Below, one piece after another: positions 8,734 to 16,765 of a stretch of 41,576 bases of DNA (position 1 is the stretch's first letter; the number at the start of each line of letters is the position of its first letter). Both the position numbers and the translations under genes were made by a program. Origin of the DNA: Pseudomonadota bacterium (GTDB lineage: Bacteria > Pseudomonadota > Alphaproteobacteria > Rhizobiales > Hyphomicrobiaceae); contig CAUJKI010000371.1 of the NCBI GenBank assembly GCA_963205015.1, positions 1 through 41,576 of the forward strand, written 5' to 3'. Below the pieces are notes generated by a model that was given only the letters and a program-made list of their open reading frames with translations, ran no database searches and was not told the DNA's origin.

Positions 8734-10684
8734 ATTGCGTGGAGGCCCGATACCCGGAAAGAGCCAGAACTGCGAGCGTCGCAATCCCCATGGCGAGCCC
8801 GGCGAGGTCCGTATATGTCTCAGGGATGAGCATCAGGAAACCAGCGATGCCGATCAGGATGCGCGACCACACGGGTAGATTCCCAAGCTTGTAGAAGTAG
8901 CCCTCGAACGACGCCGCGAGCAGGACCACGGCCGCGATTGCTGTCGCGGACACCTGAAGGACCTCCAGCAGCGGACCCTTGAGGATCAGCGCCGGCTGCA
9001 GCACGAAGAGCACCGGCAGCAGGAACAGCAGGCAGCCGATGCGGATGGCCTTGAAGCCGACGGCCATCGCGTCCGCCTTGGCGATCGAGGCCGCCGCAAT
9101 CGCCGCCAGTGCCACTGGCGGCGTGATGAACGACACGAGACCCCAATAGAAGACATAGAGATGGACGGCCATGGGATCGAGGCCCAAGGTGATCAGCGCG
9201 GGCGCGACCGTGATGGCGACGAATATGTAGCAGGCCGAGGCTGTCATCCCCATGCCGAGGATGAAGCTCGTCAGCGCGCCGGTCATCAGTAGCAGGAACA
9301 CATTGTTGCCGGCGTACTGGACGAGCTCACGCGAGAACGAATTGGCGACACCCGTGATCGACAAGGCGCCGATGATCAGCCCAATACCTGCGATCAGCCC
9401 GACGATCTGGGCGATCGACTGGCCGACGTCGACAACGAGGCCGGCGAACCGGTAAGGCGTGAAGCCGATCGCGCGCGCGCGAACGACGGCAATGAACACG
9501 AGGAAGAGCGAAACCCAGAACGGTGCCTCGCCCTCGAGACGCCAGGCCAGCAGCAACACGGTCAGGCCGATGATGGCCGCGATGTAATACCAGCCGCCAA
9601 TGAGTGTCGACATCAGCGGCGGCACCTCGTCAGCACCGACGCCGCGGAGGCCGTTACGGCCTGCGTAGAAATCCGTCTGGATGAAAAGCGCGAAATAGAA
9701 GAGCAGCGCCGGCAGGAACGCCGCAATCACAACGTCGGCGTAAGGCACGTTCAGGAAGTTCGCCATGATGAAGGCCGCCGCACCCATGACCGGTGGCATC
9801 AGCGCACCGCCGGTGGAAGCGCAGGCTTCGACCGCGCCCGCGTAGGTGGCTGGATAGCCGCAGCGCTTCATGGTCGGGATGGTCAGGGTGCCGGTCGTCA
9901 GCACGTTCGATGTCGGGCTGCCCGACAGCATCCCGAACAAACCCGACGATATGATCGCGACCTTGGCGGGTCCGCCGCGAGACGTGCCGAGCAGCGCCGA
10001 GGCGAACTCCATGAAGAAGGCCCCGCCTCCTGTCGTCGACAGCACGACGCCGAAGACGAGGAAGCCGATCAGCGTATCGGTGACGACCTGCATCGGGATA
10101 CCGATCAGGCTCTCGAGCCCGTACACGTGCTCATTGAGGGCTTGGCCGAGATCGAGCTGCACACCCCAAAGAAACCCCGGCATGTAACCCGCGTAGAGCG
10201 GGAACGACGCGAAAACGAGGCAGAAAACAAAAAGGATGATCTCGCCAGTGCGGCGAAGCCCTTCAAGAACCAGGGCGACGACGACGCCGGCGACAATGGT
10301 CGCCTCCAGCGGGCCGGTCGTGTTCCAGCCGGCGTCTATGATTGCCTGGGCCCGTGTCGCGATCCAGATCATGAGGCCGAGCAGAACAGCACCACACAGC
10401 CAGTCGTACCAGGGAACGGGACCGCGCCATGGCTTGCGCGCCGGATAGGCAAGGAACCCAATAGCGCCGAAGATGCCGATCATGAGGTAGTAGTAGGCGG
10501 TGCTGATCGGCCTGAAGCCGCCAAGGCCCAGATTGAAGATCTGGTTGACCGAGAGCAGAAGGCCGAGCGCGGTCAGGACGAACGTCGCCCAGAAGGCGGC
10601 GCCTTCGAGCCGCGCCGAGCGAGCCTCAGGATCTTCGATCTGGGGGGTGGCGACCTCGGCGTCAGCGGTCGTCATCGGCATCAT
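8729..10684 (-). CDS. TRAP transporter fused DctQM-type permease (4TM/12TM, TAXI class)
   Basis: 651-residue inner-membrane permease in which the small (DctQ-like, about residues 25-190) and large (DctM-like, about 195-600) TRAP subunits form one chain, as is usual for TAXI-type TRAP systems. The large-subunit hallmarks are visible: SSGLFGMLSGSPTSNVLTTG, PTMKRCGYPATYAG, ACASTGGALMPPVMGAAAF, and in the second half LGMGMTASACYIFVA and FITPPVALAA. About sixteen hydrophobic helices alternate with short loops. It is powered by an ion gradient in characterised relatives. The binding-protein gene lies directly upstream on the same strand, 120 bases away, with a strong palindrome between. No substrate can be told from sequence. 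Confidence 0.92.
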   Translation of the reverse strand: MMPMTTADAEVATPQIEDPEARSARLEGAAFWATFVLTALGLLLSVNQIFNLGLGGFRPISTAYYYLMIGIFGAIGFLAYPARKPWRGPVPWYDWLCGAVLLGLMIWIATRAQAIIDAGWNTTGPLEATIVAGVVVALVLEGLRRTGEIILFVFCLVFASFPLYAGYMPGFLWGVQLDLGQALNEHVYGLESLIGIPMQVVTDTLIGFLVFGVVLSTTGGGAFFMEFASALLGTSRGGPAKVAIISSGLFGMLSGSPTSNVLTTGTLTIPTMKRCGYPATYAGAVEACASTGGALMPPVMGAAAFIMANFLNVPYADVVIAAFLPALLFYFALFIQTDFYAGRNGLRGVGADEVPPLMSTLIGGWYYIAAIIGLTVLLLAWRLEGEAPFWVSLFLVFIAVVRARAIGFTPYRFAGLVVDVGQSIAQIVGLIAGIGLIIGALSITGVANSFSRELVQYAGNNVFLLLMTGALTSFILGMGMTASACYIFVAITVAPALITLGLDPMAVHLYVFYWGLVSFITPPVALAAIAAASIAKADAMAVGFKAIRIGCLLFLLPVLFVLQPALILKGPLLEVLQVSATAIAAVVLLAASFEGYFYKLGNLPVWSRILIGIAGFLMLIPETYTDLAGLAMGIATLAVLALSGYRASTQS

Positions 10685-10752
10685 TCCTCATCGGGCTTTA
10701 AACTCGAGAGCCAGCGTCCTTCAATGTCCGCGGCGGCAAAACGACAACAACA

Positions 10753-10788
10753 GCAAGCGCGGCGGAACGATCGTTCCGCCGCGCTTGC
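10753..10788 (-). terminator. 36-bp perfect palindrome between binding protein and permease
   Basis: The arm GCAAGCGCGGCGGAACGA at 10753-10770 is followed at once by its exact complement through 10788, with no spacer. It stands 17 bases after the stop of the TAXI binding-protein gene and before the permease gene on the minus strand. A T-rich stretch (TGTTGTTGTCGTTTT) follows in that direction. A partial terminator or 3' mRNA protector here would give more binding protein than permease. Confidence 0.65.
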
Positions 10789-10804
10789 CGATTTCAACCG
10801 AGAG

Positions 10805-11965
10805 CTAGAGGGACTTCAGGATCTCCGCGCGGCGCGGGGTCCAAAGCTCGAGCAGCTTGGCCGCGTCGGCACCCTTTGCGGCGGGCTCCTTGGCCATCAT
10901 CTCGGCCCAGCCCTGACGCAACAGCGACTGGCGCTTCACGATGCCGTCCTGCCACTTCTGGTGATCGGCGCTCCAAACGCCCTTCTCCTTGAGGTAGCGG
11001 ATCGCGCCGTCGTGGAAAGGAGCGTCCATAGGATAGGCCCCGGCCTTGCTGATCTCCCAACGTTCCATGACGGGCGTCGCAGGCCGGTAGATGTCGTAGG
11101 TATCGATGATCGCCTTGGTCACCGCGTAGACTTCGTCCTCCTTGGCGTCCGCGTACACGGTAATCATGGGATAGCGATAGCCCATGACGGCCTTGGGGTT
11201 CTCCTTGCTCATACCGGCGCCGAGTTCTTCCATGTAGGGCGAGGCGAGCGGGATGGCGCGTTGGATTTTGCTCCACAGGCCCGTATCGCTCGCGGGGAGC
11301 TCGATCCAGCTGATCCCATGCGGGCTCGCTTCCAGCTCGCGCAGCGTCACCGTCGTCGGCGCGGCACCCGCGGCATCCGCACGCCCTTCGACCAGCGCTT
11401 TGAGCGAAGCACCGTAGCTCGGGAACTCGACAACGTTCATGTCCTTGTAGGAAATGCCGGCGGCATCGAGGATCGGCTCGACCTTGGCATTGACCGATGT
11501 GTTGGCTTTCGCGATCGCGTAGCGTTTGCCTTTCAGATCCTGGAGCGTCTTAATGCCGCTCGTTTTTGTCGTGGCGATCGACAGCGAGTTGACGCGACCG
11601 AGCAGACAACGCAGGTCCTGCGGCCCCCAGGTTGGTGCAGCGTACTCGTAGAGGCCCTCGGCGGCGAAGAAGACTTCAGTTGCCAGCCATCCGTGGGAGA
11701 CACGGCGTTCCTTGAGCGGCTGAATACGTCCAATCGAGGTGCCGGACGGCTGAAGGCGTACACGGGTGCCGAAAGTCTTCCCAAGTGCGTCGGCCACCGC
11801 GGAGGCCTCAACGTAGCCGGAGGCGCCGACGTCGTACACACTCCAGATCATCGTCGACGGCAAATTGGAAATGGATTGCGCCTGCGCCGCGGCCATATCC
11901 GGGAGAAGGCCCGCGCCCAGTGCAGCGCCCATGCCACCGAGATAGGTTCTGCGATCAATTTCCAT
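10805..11965 (-). CDS. TAXI-family TRAP solute-binding protein
   Basis: 386-residue periplasmic substrate-binding protein of the TAXI family (TRAP-associated extracytoplasmic immunogenic protein), serving the fused permease downstream. The N-terminus has a twin-arginine-like export signal, DRRTYLGGMGAALGAG, with a likely cleavage after MAAAQA near residue 29. Family-like segments include YVEASAVADAL, LKGKRYAIAKANTS and ALVEGRADAAGAAP. The ATG at 11965 has AGGAGG a few bases upstream on the minus strand. The length is within the usual range. An AraC-type regulator gene ends 230 bases upstream in the same orientation. Characterised TAXI proteins bind small carboxylates or amino acids; the ligand here is unknown. 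Confidence 0.9.
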   Translation of the reverse strand: MEIDRRTYLGGMGAALGAGLLPDMAAAQAQSISNLPSTMIWSVYDVGASGYVEASAVADALGKTFGTRVRLQPSGTSIGRIQPLKERRVSHGWLATEVFFAAEGLYEYAAPTWGPQDLRCLLGRVNSLSIATTKTSGIKTLQDLKGKRYAIAKANTSVNAKVEPILDAAGISYKDMNVVEFPSYGASLKALVEGRADAAGAAPTTVTLRELEASPHGISWIELPASDTGLWSKIQRAIPLASPYMEELGAGMSKENPKAVMGYRYPMITVYADAKEDEVYAVTKAIIDTYDIYRPATPVMERWEISKAGAYPMDAPFHDGAIRYLKEKGVWSADHQKWQDGIVKRQSLLRQGWAEMMAKEPAAKGADAAKLLELWTPRRAEILKSL

Positions 11966-12019
11966 TCCGTTTCCTCCTGGTGTGTATGACTTTGTGTCGA
12001 GTACTGCTTGTTAGGCCCT

Positions 12020-12047
12020 TTGAACCATCTTGAGCACACCAGTTCAA
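12020..12047. promoter_or_regulatory. TTGAAC/GTTCAA inverted repeat upstream of TAXI operon
   Basis: TTGAAC at 12020-12025 and GTTCAA at 12042-12047, 16 bases apart, in the 230-bp gap between the AraC gene and the binding-protein gene. The spacing suits a dimeric regulator, but six-base arms can arise by chance. No convincing -10 box is seen beside it. Confidence 0.25.
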
Positions 12048-12195
12048 GCCAGCGCTCCAATTTCTTACCACCGGTACATTCTGCTGCAGGCCCGGCCCGT
12101 GCACTCAAGCATCCTTCGACCGCACGATGGTCAGGGCGACTATGTCGCTGGCGTTGCAATGCCACATCGCGCCGCCGGAGAATTGCGCGCAGCTC

Positions 12196-12957
12196 TCAGT
12201 AGTGCGTCGGCGGGCATCCAAAGACGCGGCGGAAGGCAGCACTGAACGCGCTGGCACTGTCATATCCGACCTCAAAGGCGGCCGCCGTCACCGGCGCCCC
12301 CTCGCCTATGCGAGCCAGCGCTTCCATCATGCGGGCCTGCTGGCGCCACGCGGCGATGGTCATACCCGTCTCGCTACGGAAGCGGCGCGCAAGCGTGCGC
12401 CGGCTCATGGCCGCCCTTGCCGCCCATCTGTCGATGTCGTCTTTGCAGGCAGGCTCCCGCAAGAAGGCCTCGCAAAGACACCTGAGAGACGGCGCTGCAG
12501 GCATAGGAACGTGGAGCGGGCTCGCCGTCGCCGCACCGAGCTCGTCGAGAATAAGTTCCATGATCCGTCCATCCGGGCTGCTCGGGTCGTACTCGAGCGG
12601 GAGCGCGACGGCTCGAAGGATGAGCGCGCGCAACAGCTCCGATACTTCAAGAACGCAACAGGTCGCCGGCAGGAGCGGACTGGCATCAGGCTCAATGTAG
12701 AGCGTGCGGAAAGCGACGGCGCCGCGACAAACCACCTGATGCTCGATGCCACCAGGAACCCATACAGCCCGATGGGGTGGTGCTGTCCATGTGCCGTCCC
12801 GTGTGACCACGCGAACAACCCCTGTCGTTCCGTAGAAGAGCTGCGAGCGTCGGTGCGTGTGGCGCACGCTCGCATGTCCGGGCGGGTATTCGTCCGCCAT
12901 AGCCGCTACGGGGCGCGGAAGGTCCTGATAATCGACGGCGCGGGTGCTTCTCGGCAT
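12196..12957 (-). CDS. AraC-family regulator with cupin sensor domain
   Basis: 253-residue transcription factor. The N-terminal half is a cupin-like sensor (RHTHRRSQLFYGTTG, then WVPGGIEHQV), and the last 100 residues are an AraC DNA-binding domain with two helix-turn-helix units (WAARAAMSRRTLARRFR and AAFEVGYDSASAFSAAFRR, ending CPPTHY). The open frame extends to 13362, but that extension overlaps the divergent gene at 13051 and has no family similarity; ATG 12957 begins just before the cupin, although its ribosome site is weak. It lies 230 bases upstream of the TAXI TRAP genes on the same strand and 93 bases from the divergent PaiB-like gene, so either may be its target. Confidence 0.85.
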   Translation of the reverse strand: MPRSTRAVDYQDLPRPVAAMADEYPPGHASVRHTHRRSQLFYGTTGVVRVVTRDGTWTAPPHRAVWVPGGIEHQVVCRGAVAFRTLYIEPDASPLLPATCCVLEVSELLRALILRAVALPLEYDPSSPDGRIMELILDELGAATASPLHVPMPAAPSLRCLCEAFLREPACKDDIDRWAARAAMSRRTLARRFRSETGMTIAAWRQQARMMEALARIGEGAPVTAAAFEVGYDSASAFSAAFRRVFGCPPTHY

Positions 12958-13050
12958 TTGGCCAGAACGCGATGATTTTTGACCGTCTAACGATAGCAGG
13001 CCGCACGCACCTTCCATAGCATTCACTGCAGCCAGCGGAGACCACGCGCC

Positions 13051-13674
13051 GTGTATATCCCCGATGCCTTCAAGGAGACCGACCACGATGTCGCCTTCTC
13101 GCTCATCGAGGAGATCCGGCTCGGCAGCATCGTTTCGGCAGCCGGCCGCATCGAGTCGAGCCTCGTCGTCTTCCTGCTCGACCGCCGTATCTGCCCGAAC
13201 GGGCGCCTCGTAGGTCACTGCGCGCGTGCCAATCCGCAGTGGAAGGCCTTCGAGGAAAGCCCGGAGGTGCTGGTTTCGTTTCTCGGCCCGAATACGCATG
13301 TCTCGCCAAGCTGGTACGGCACGCACCCACGCGCGCCGACGTGGCTGTATGCCAGCATCCATGTCCGCGGCAGAGTTCGTCTCGTGCAGGATAGCGCCAG
13401 TCTGCGCGCCATCGTCGTCCGCCTCAGCAAGGAGATGGAGCCGGCGGGATCACCCTGGCACATTGATACCGTTGCCGAGTATGTCGACCACATTCTGTCG
13501 GGCATCGTCGGCTTCACGATCGACATCGAGAGCATCGAGACGCAATTGCGGCTCGCCCAGCAGAACGTCATGGACGACCGTCATCGCGTCCTGCGCGCGC
13601 TCGAAGGCGGTAGTCCCATGCAGCGGGCCGTGGCTGAACTCATGCGGCGCTTCACGTTTCGCGACGCAGAATGA
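13051..13674 (+). CDS. paiB: PaiB-like FMN-binding split-barrel protein
   Basis: 207-residue protein of the PaiB family (FMN-binding negative transcriptional regulator, COG2808). Family motifs are MYIPDAFKE at the start, GHCARANPQWKAFEE, VSFLGPNTHVSPSWYG, PTWLYASIHVRGRVRL and IVGFTIDIESIE near the end. The start is GTG 13051 with GGAG about ten bases upstream. In Bacillus PaiB represses protease and sporulation genes, but most members are untested and may simply be flavin or heme enzymes. It faces the AraC gene divergently and is followed after 59 bases by a hydrolase gene in the same direction, so the two are probably co-transcribed. Confidence 0.85.
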   Translation: MYIPDAFKETDHDVAFSLIEEIRLGSIVSAAGRIESSLVVFLLDRRICPNGRLVGHCARANPQWKAFEESPEVLVSFLGPNTHVSPSWYGTHPRAPTWLYASIHVRGRVRLVQDSASLRAIVVRLSKEMEPAGSPWHIDTVAEYVDHILSGIVGFTIDIESIETQLRLAQQNVMDDRHRVLRALEGGSPMQRAVAELMRRFTFRDAE

Positions 13675-13733
13675 ACCGGAGGGGTGATCACGTACTCAGT
13701 GAGTTCCACAATCACGCCATCATGGAGAAGCCT

Positions 13734-14630
13734 ATGTCAGCAGGCATTGTGTACCGCGGCATGACGCAGGATCAGCTCGACGCGCAATACAATATCCGCG
13801 CGATGGTTCCCGACTATCCGGAGATCTTCAAGTCGTGGGCCGATCGGAGCGCTCGGGCACGCGAAGCGCTGAAGGGGCGATCCAAGCTCGATCTCGGCTA
13901 CGGCCCCGATCCCGCGCAGAAGCTCGATCTCTTTCTGGCAAAGCCCGGCGCATCACTGCTGATCTTCATCCATGGCGGCTATTGGCGCGCACAGGACAAG
14001 TCGGAGTTCAGCTACGTCGCAGAGCCTTACGTCGCAGCAGGCATTTCTGTGGCGGTAGTGAACTATCGCCTCGCTCCCAGGGTCACGATCGACGAAATCG
14101 TCAACGACATCCGCCAGTCGGTTGCCTATCTGCACAAGACCGCCGCAGAGCACGGCTTCGATCCCGATCGAATCTTTATTTCCGGCACCTCCGCGGGCGG
14201 CCATCTCACTGTCTCCGGCCTTGCCACGCGGTGGGAGGAGTTCGGGCTTCCGGCCAATGCTCTCAAGGGTGGATGCGCGCTCAATGGTCTCTACGATCTG
14301 GAGCCCATCCGCCTCTGCTATCTCAACACGGAGATCGGGATAACACCCGAGACGTCGAAGCGGCAGAGCGTGATCCATCACCTGCCGACGAAGGCACCGC
14401 CGCTGATCCTGTCGACGGGCGGAGATGAGTCCGAGGAATTCCAGCGCCATCAGCGCGATCTGGCCGCCGCATGGCACCAAGCCGGCTTGGTCTGTACGGT
14501 CGTCGATCAGATCGACGGGCATCACTTCGATATCATCGAGCGTTTCATCGACACGAATGGGCCACTCTGGCGCGCTGTGCTGGAGCTCGTACGAGAGGCG
14601 CCGCTTCGGAACAGCAGATTCGCTCGATAG
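13734..14630 (+). CDS. Alpha/beta hydrolase, arylformamidase (KynB/kynurenine formamidase)-like
   Basis: 298-residue serine hydrolase. The oxyanion-hole motif HGGYWR (residues 80-85) and nucleophile motif GTSAGGH (Ser153) are typical of the arylformamidase/esterase-lipase group. TGGDESEEF (Asp231) and DGHHFDI (His263 or 264) supply the rest of the triad. I chose ATG 13734 because GGAG lies six bases upstream inside the preceding ATG-linked segment; ATG 13722 would add four residues and GTG-type starts further upstream lack a ribosome site. There is no signal peptide, so it is cytosolic. It may cleave an N-formyl or ester bond in the compound imported by the TRAP system downstream; that role is inference. 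Confidence 0.85.
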   Translation: MSAGIVYRGMTQDQLDAQYNIRAMVPDYPEIFKSWADRSARAREALKGRSKLDLGYGPDPAQKLDLFLAKPGASLLIFIHGGYWRAQDKSEFSYVAEPYVAAGISVAVVNYRLAPRVTIDEIVNDIRQSVAYLHKTAAEHGFDPDRIFISGTSAGGHLTVSGLATRWEEFGLPANALKGGCALNGLYDLEPIRLCYLNTEIGITPETSKRQSVIHHLPTKAPPLILSTGGDESEEFQRHQRDLAAAWHQAGLVCTVVDQIDGHHFDIIERFIDTNGPLWRAVLELVREAPLRNSRFAR

Positions 14631-14681
14631 AAGCGGCGTGATCCGCAGTGTCGACTACGCCCGATCCTGCCTACGCCTTCA

Positions 14682-14710
14682 TTGACAATAAAAAGAGGGT
14701 AGCGGATAAA
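14682..14710 (+). promoter_or_regulatory. Sigma70-type promoter for the DctPQM operon
   Basis: TTGACA at 14682-14687, a 17-base spacer and GATAAA at 14705-14710 (or ATAAAT with 18), in an AT-rich leader that stands out from the GC-rich surroundings. It ends 43 bases before the ATG of the binding-protein gene at 14754. Confidence 0.65.
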
Positions 14711-14753
14711 TCATAGAAAAATACATGCAAGAAAAACCGATGGGAGGAATATC

Positions 14754-15908
14754 ATGTCCGATAAAGTTGGAAAGAGCCCGACCGCGTCCGGTCGCACTGC
14801 AGATGCGTCATCGGGTGTCGTCTCGAAGAAGGCGCCGAACCGGCGTGAGTATCTGAAGACCGCGGTAGCGAGCGTCGCGGGTGTCGGCGCTGCTTCGCTT
14901 GCCATGCCGACAATTGCCAAGGCGCAGAACAAGACTTGGCAACTCAAGCTGCAGAGCAACTGGACCGGCATCGGTATCGAGTCTCAAGACCGTGCCGCAC
15001 AGCTCTTCGTCGATCGCGTCAACACGATGTCCGGCGGTCGCATCCAGATGACCAACTTCAATGCCGAGGTGCTGCTCGGCATCGGCGAGACGTTCCGCGG
15101 CGTCTCTTCCGGCGTGGCCGATCTTGCGATCACGTCGTCGGTCTATCACCGGGGCATCGTGCCCGTCGGCGAATATCTATGGGCGGTGCCGTTCTTTCCA
15201 TTCACGAACGTCGAGTTCTACGAATACATCTATCAGTTCATGGGCATCAAAGAACTGTGGCGTGAGGCGTACAGGCCGCACGGCGTGATGCATCTCAGCT
15301 ACGAGTGCTCGGACGAGTGGGGCACCATGGTGTCGACGCGTCCCATCGAGAAATATGCCGACTTCAAGGGCATGAAGGTGCGTGCGTTCGGAATCTGGGC
15401 CGATTGGCTCGTCCACAACGGCGCATCCATTGTCACGGTGCCGGGCGGCGAGGTCTACACCGCGGTCCAGACCAAGATCTTGGACGCGGCGGCCTTCGGC
15501 TCACCGGACGCCTGGGCGGGCATGAAAATGCACGAGATCTGCAAGTACTTCATCAACCCATCGGTGGTGCCGTACGACGTCTGCGAAATCATCATGAACT
15601 TGAAGACCTTCAACGAAATGCCCAAGGATCTTCAGGAGGTCATGCTGTCGGCGTCCCGCGTGCACAACCTCGATCTCTCCGCACTGACCATCCCGACCGA
15701 TGCGCGCGGTCGCAAGCGGCTCGCCGACGGCGGCATGCAAACGATGACCATGCCGGACGACGAGCTGAACAAGGCCGCCGAGTGGTGCTGGCAGCGCTTC
15801 ATCGGCATGCGCGGCAAGGTCCCCCACATCGACAAGATGATCGACATCTACACCGAGGCGCGCGAGCTTTACAAAAACTACTACGGGCCGAAGCGGTTGC
15901 CGGTCTGA
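14754..15908 (+). CDS. DctP-type TRAP solute-binding protein, Tat signal
   Basis: 384-residue periplasmic binding protein of the DctP family. A 28-residue hydrophilic leader precedes a twin-arginine-type signal, NRREYLKTAVASVAGVG, with likely cleavage after IAKAQ near residue 58. The substrate-carboxylate arginine motif is DFKGMKVRAFG, followed by VPGGEVYTAVQTKILDA. GGAGG lies seven bases before ATG 14754. It is the first gene of a DctP-DctQ-DctM operon behind a clear promoter. Tat export suggests folding before secretion, as in some TRAP proteins that bind metal-chelated 2-oxo acids. The residues resemble the alpha-keto acid/mannitol-binding branch more than C4-dicarboxylate DctP, but the ligand remains open. 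Confidence 0.92.
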   Translation: MSDKVGKSPTASGRTADASSGVVSKKAPNRREYLKTAVASVAGVGAASLAMPTIAKAQNKTWQLKLQSNWTGIGIESQDRAAQLFVDRVNTMSGGRIQMTNFNAEVLLGIGETFRGVSSGVADLAITSSVYHRGIVPVGEYLWAVPFFPFTNVEFYEYIYQFMGIKELWREAYRPHGVMHLSYECSDEWGTMVSTRPIEKYADFKGMKVRAFGIWADWLVHNGASIVTVPGGEVYTAVQTKILDAAAFGSPDAWAGMKMHEICKYFINPSVVPYDVCEIIMNLKTFNEMPKDLQEVMLSASRVHNLDLSALTIPTDARGRKRLADGGMQTMTMPDDELNKAAEWCWQRFIGMRGKVPHIDKMIDIYTEARELYKNYYGPKRLPV

Positions 15909-16150
15909 GGCTCGCCTCGTGGTGCCGAGCGCCGGAAAATTCTCAGGTCCGATATGGCACGACGCGACGTCGCGGCGCGCGGTCGTGCAAGGACCCGAAC
16001 GGGCGCTCGCACGCGCACTGCGCACGCATTGAGCCATCGCAGAGGCCGTAGCCTGCGGTGGCCGGACGAGCAGGTGTGGGGGATCGATGCGATGACGCGG
16101 AGGTCCAGGTGCCTGCAGGCCAACTCCACCTGCGAGGATAGGGGGACACG

Positions 16151-16684
16151 GTGAAAGCGATCGAATACTACCTGCGCTTCACAGACTGGCTGAATGCCAA
16201 GTTCGCTTGGGTCGTCGCGTTCCTGATATGCCCGATGCTCTTCATCATGATCTGGGAGATCGTGATGAGATACTTCTTCAATTCGCCTTCGCTATGGGCC
16301 TATGAGATATCCCTGTTCATCTACGGTGCCTACATCGTGCTCGGCGGGGCCTATACGCACCTAGCGGGGGGGCACGTCAACGTCGACATCGTCTGGGGGC
16401 AGCTCTCACCTCGAGGGCGCGCGATACTCGACGTCCTCACCAGCGTCTTCGCCTTTCTCTTCCTCGGCGTCCTGTTCTGGGTGTCGCTGAAGATCACCAT
16501 AAACTCGTGGCAGATCGGCGAGACCACGATGTCGCATTGGAAGCCCATCTACTATCCGCTGCGCACGACGCTGCCGGTGGGATGCTTCCTGTTCCTGATG
16601 CAGGTTCTCGCCAAGCTCATCCGCGATGTGGCCATCGCCATCAAGGGGGAGGATGTCTTTCCCGTACAGGTGCAGGTCCCCTGA
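16151..16684 (+). CDS. dctQ: TRAP transporter small permease DctQ
   Basis: 177-residue inner-membrane protein with four hydrophobic helices (about residues 17-37, 52-70, 92-115 and 138-158). Family features are IWEIVMRYFFNSPSLWAYEI near the first loop and GGHVNVDIVWGQLSPRGR in the second. The start is GTG 16151 with AGGGGG upstream. The 242-base gap from the binding-protein gene is long for an operon and shows no gene or clear hairpin; codon-like patterns there are weak. Its partner DctM begins 81 bases downstream. The two form the membrane complex that accepts ligand from the Tat-exported binding protein. Confidence 0.93.
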   Translation: MKAIEYYLRFTDWLNAKFAWVVAFLICPMLFIMIWEIVMRYFFNSPSLWAYEISLFIYGAYIVLGGAYTHLAGGHVNVDIVWGQLSPRGRAILDVLTSVFAFLFLGVLFWVSLKITINSWQIGETTMSHWKPIYYPLRTTLPVGCFLFLMQVLAKLIRDVAIAIKGEDVFPVQVQVP

Positions 16685-16765
16685 CCATCTCCTTTCATGG
16701 CTCACCCGCGTCGCCACAGCGTCTGATCGCTGCCCGACACCGACAATGCCCCCAGGAGTACACGC

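Noticed and set aside
10127-11989. 620-codon plus-strand frame opposite the TAXI genes
   Set aside because: Shadow of two convincing minus-strand TRAP genes; crosses both of them and has no motif.
12958-13362. N-terminal extension of the AraC gene
   Set aside because: Overlaps the divergent PaiB gene and lacks family similarity; the start at 12957 fits the cupin domain.
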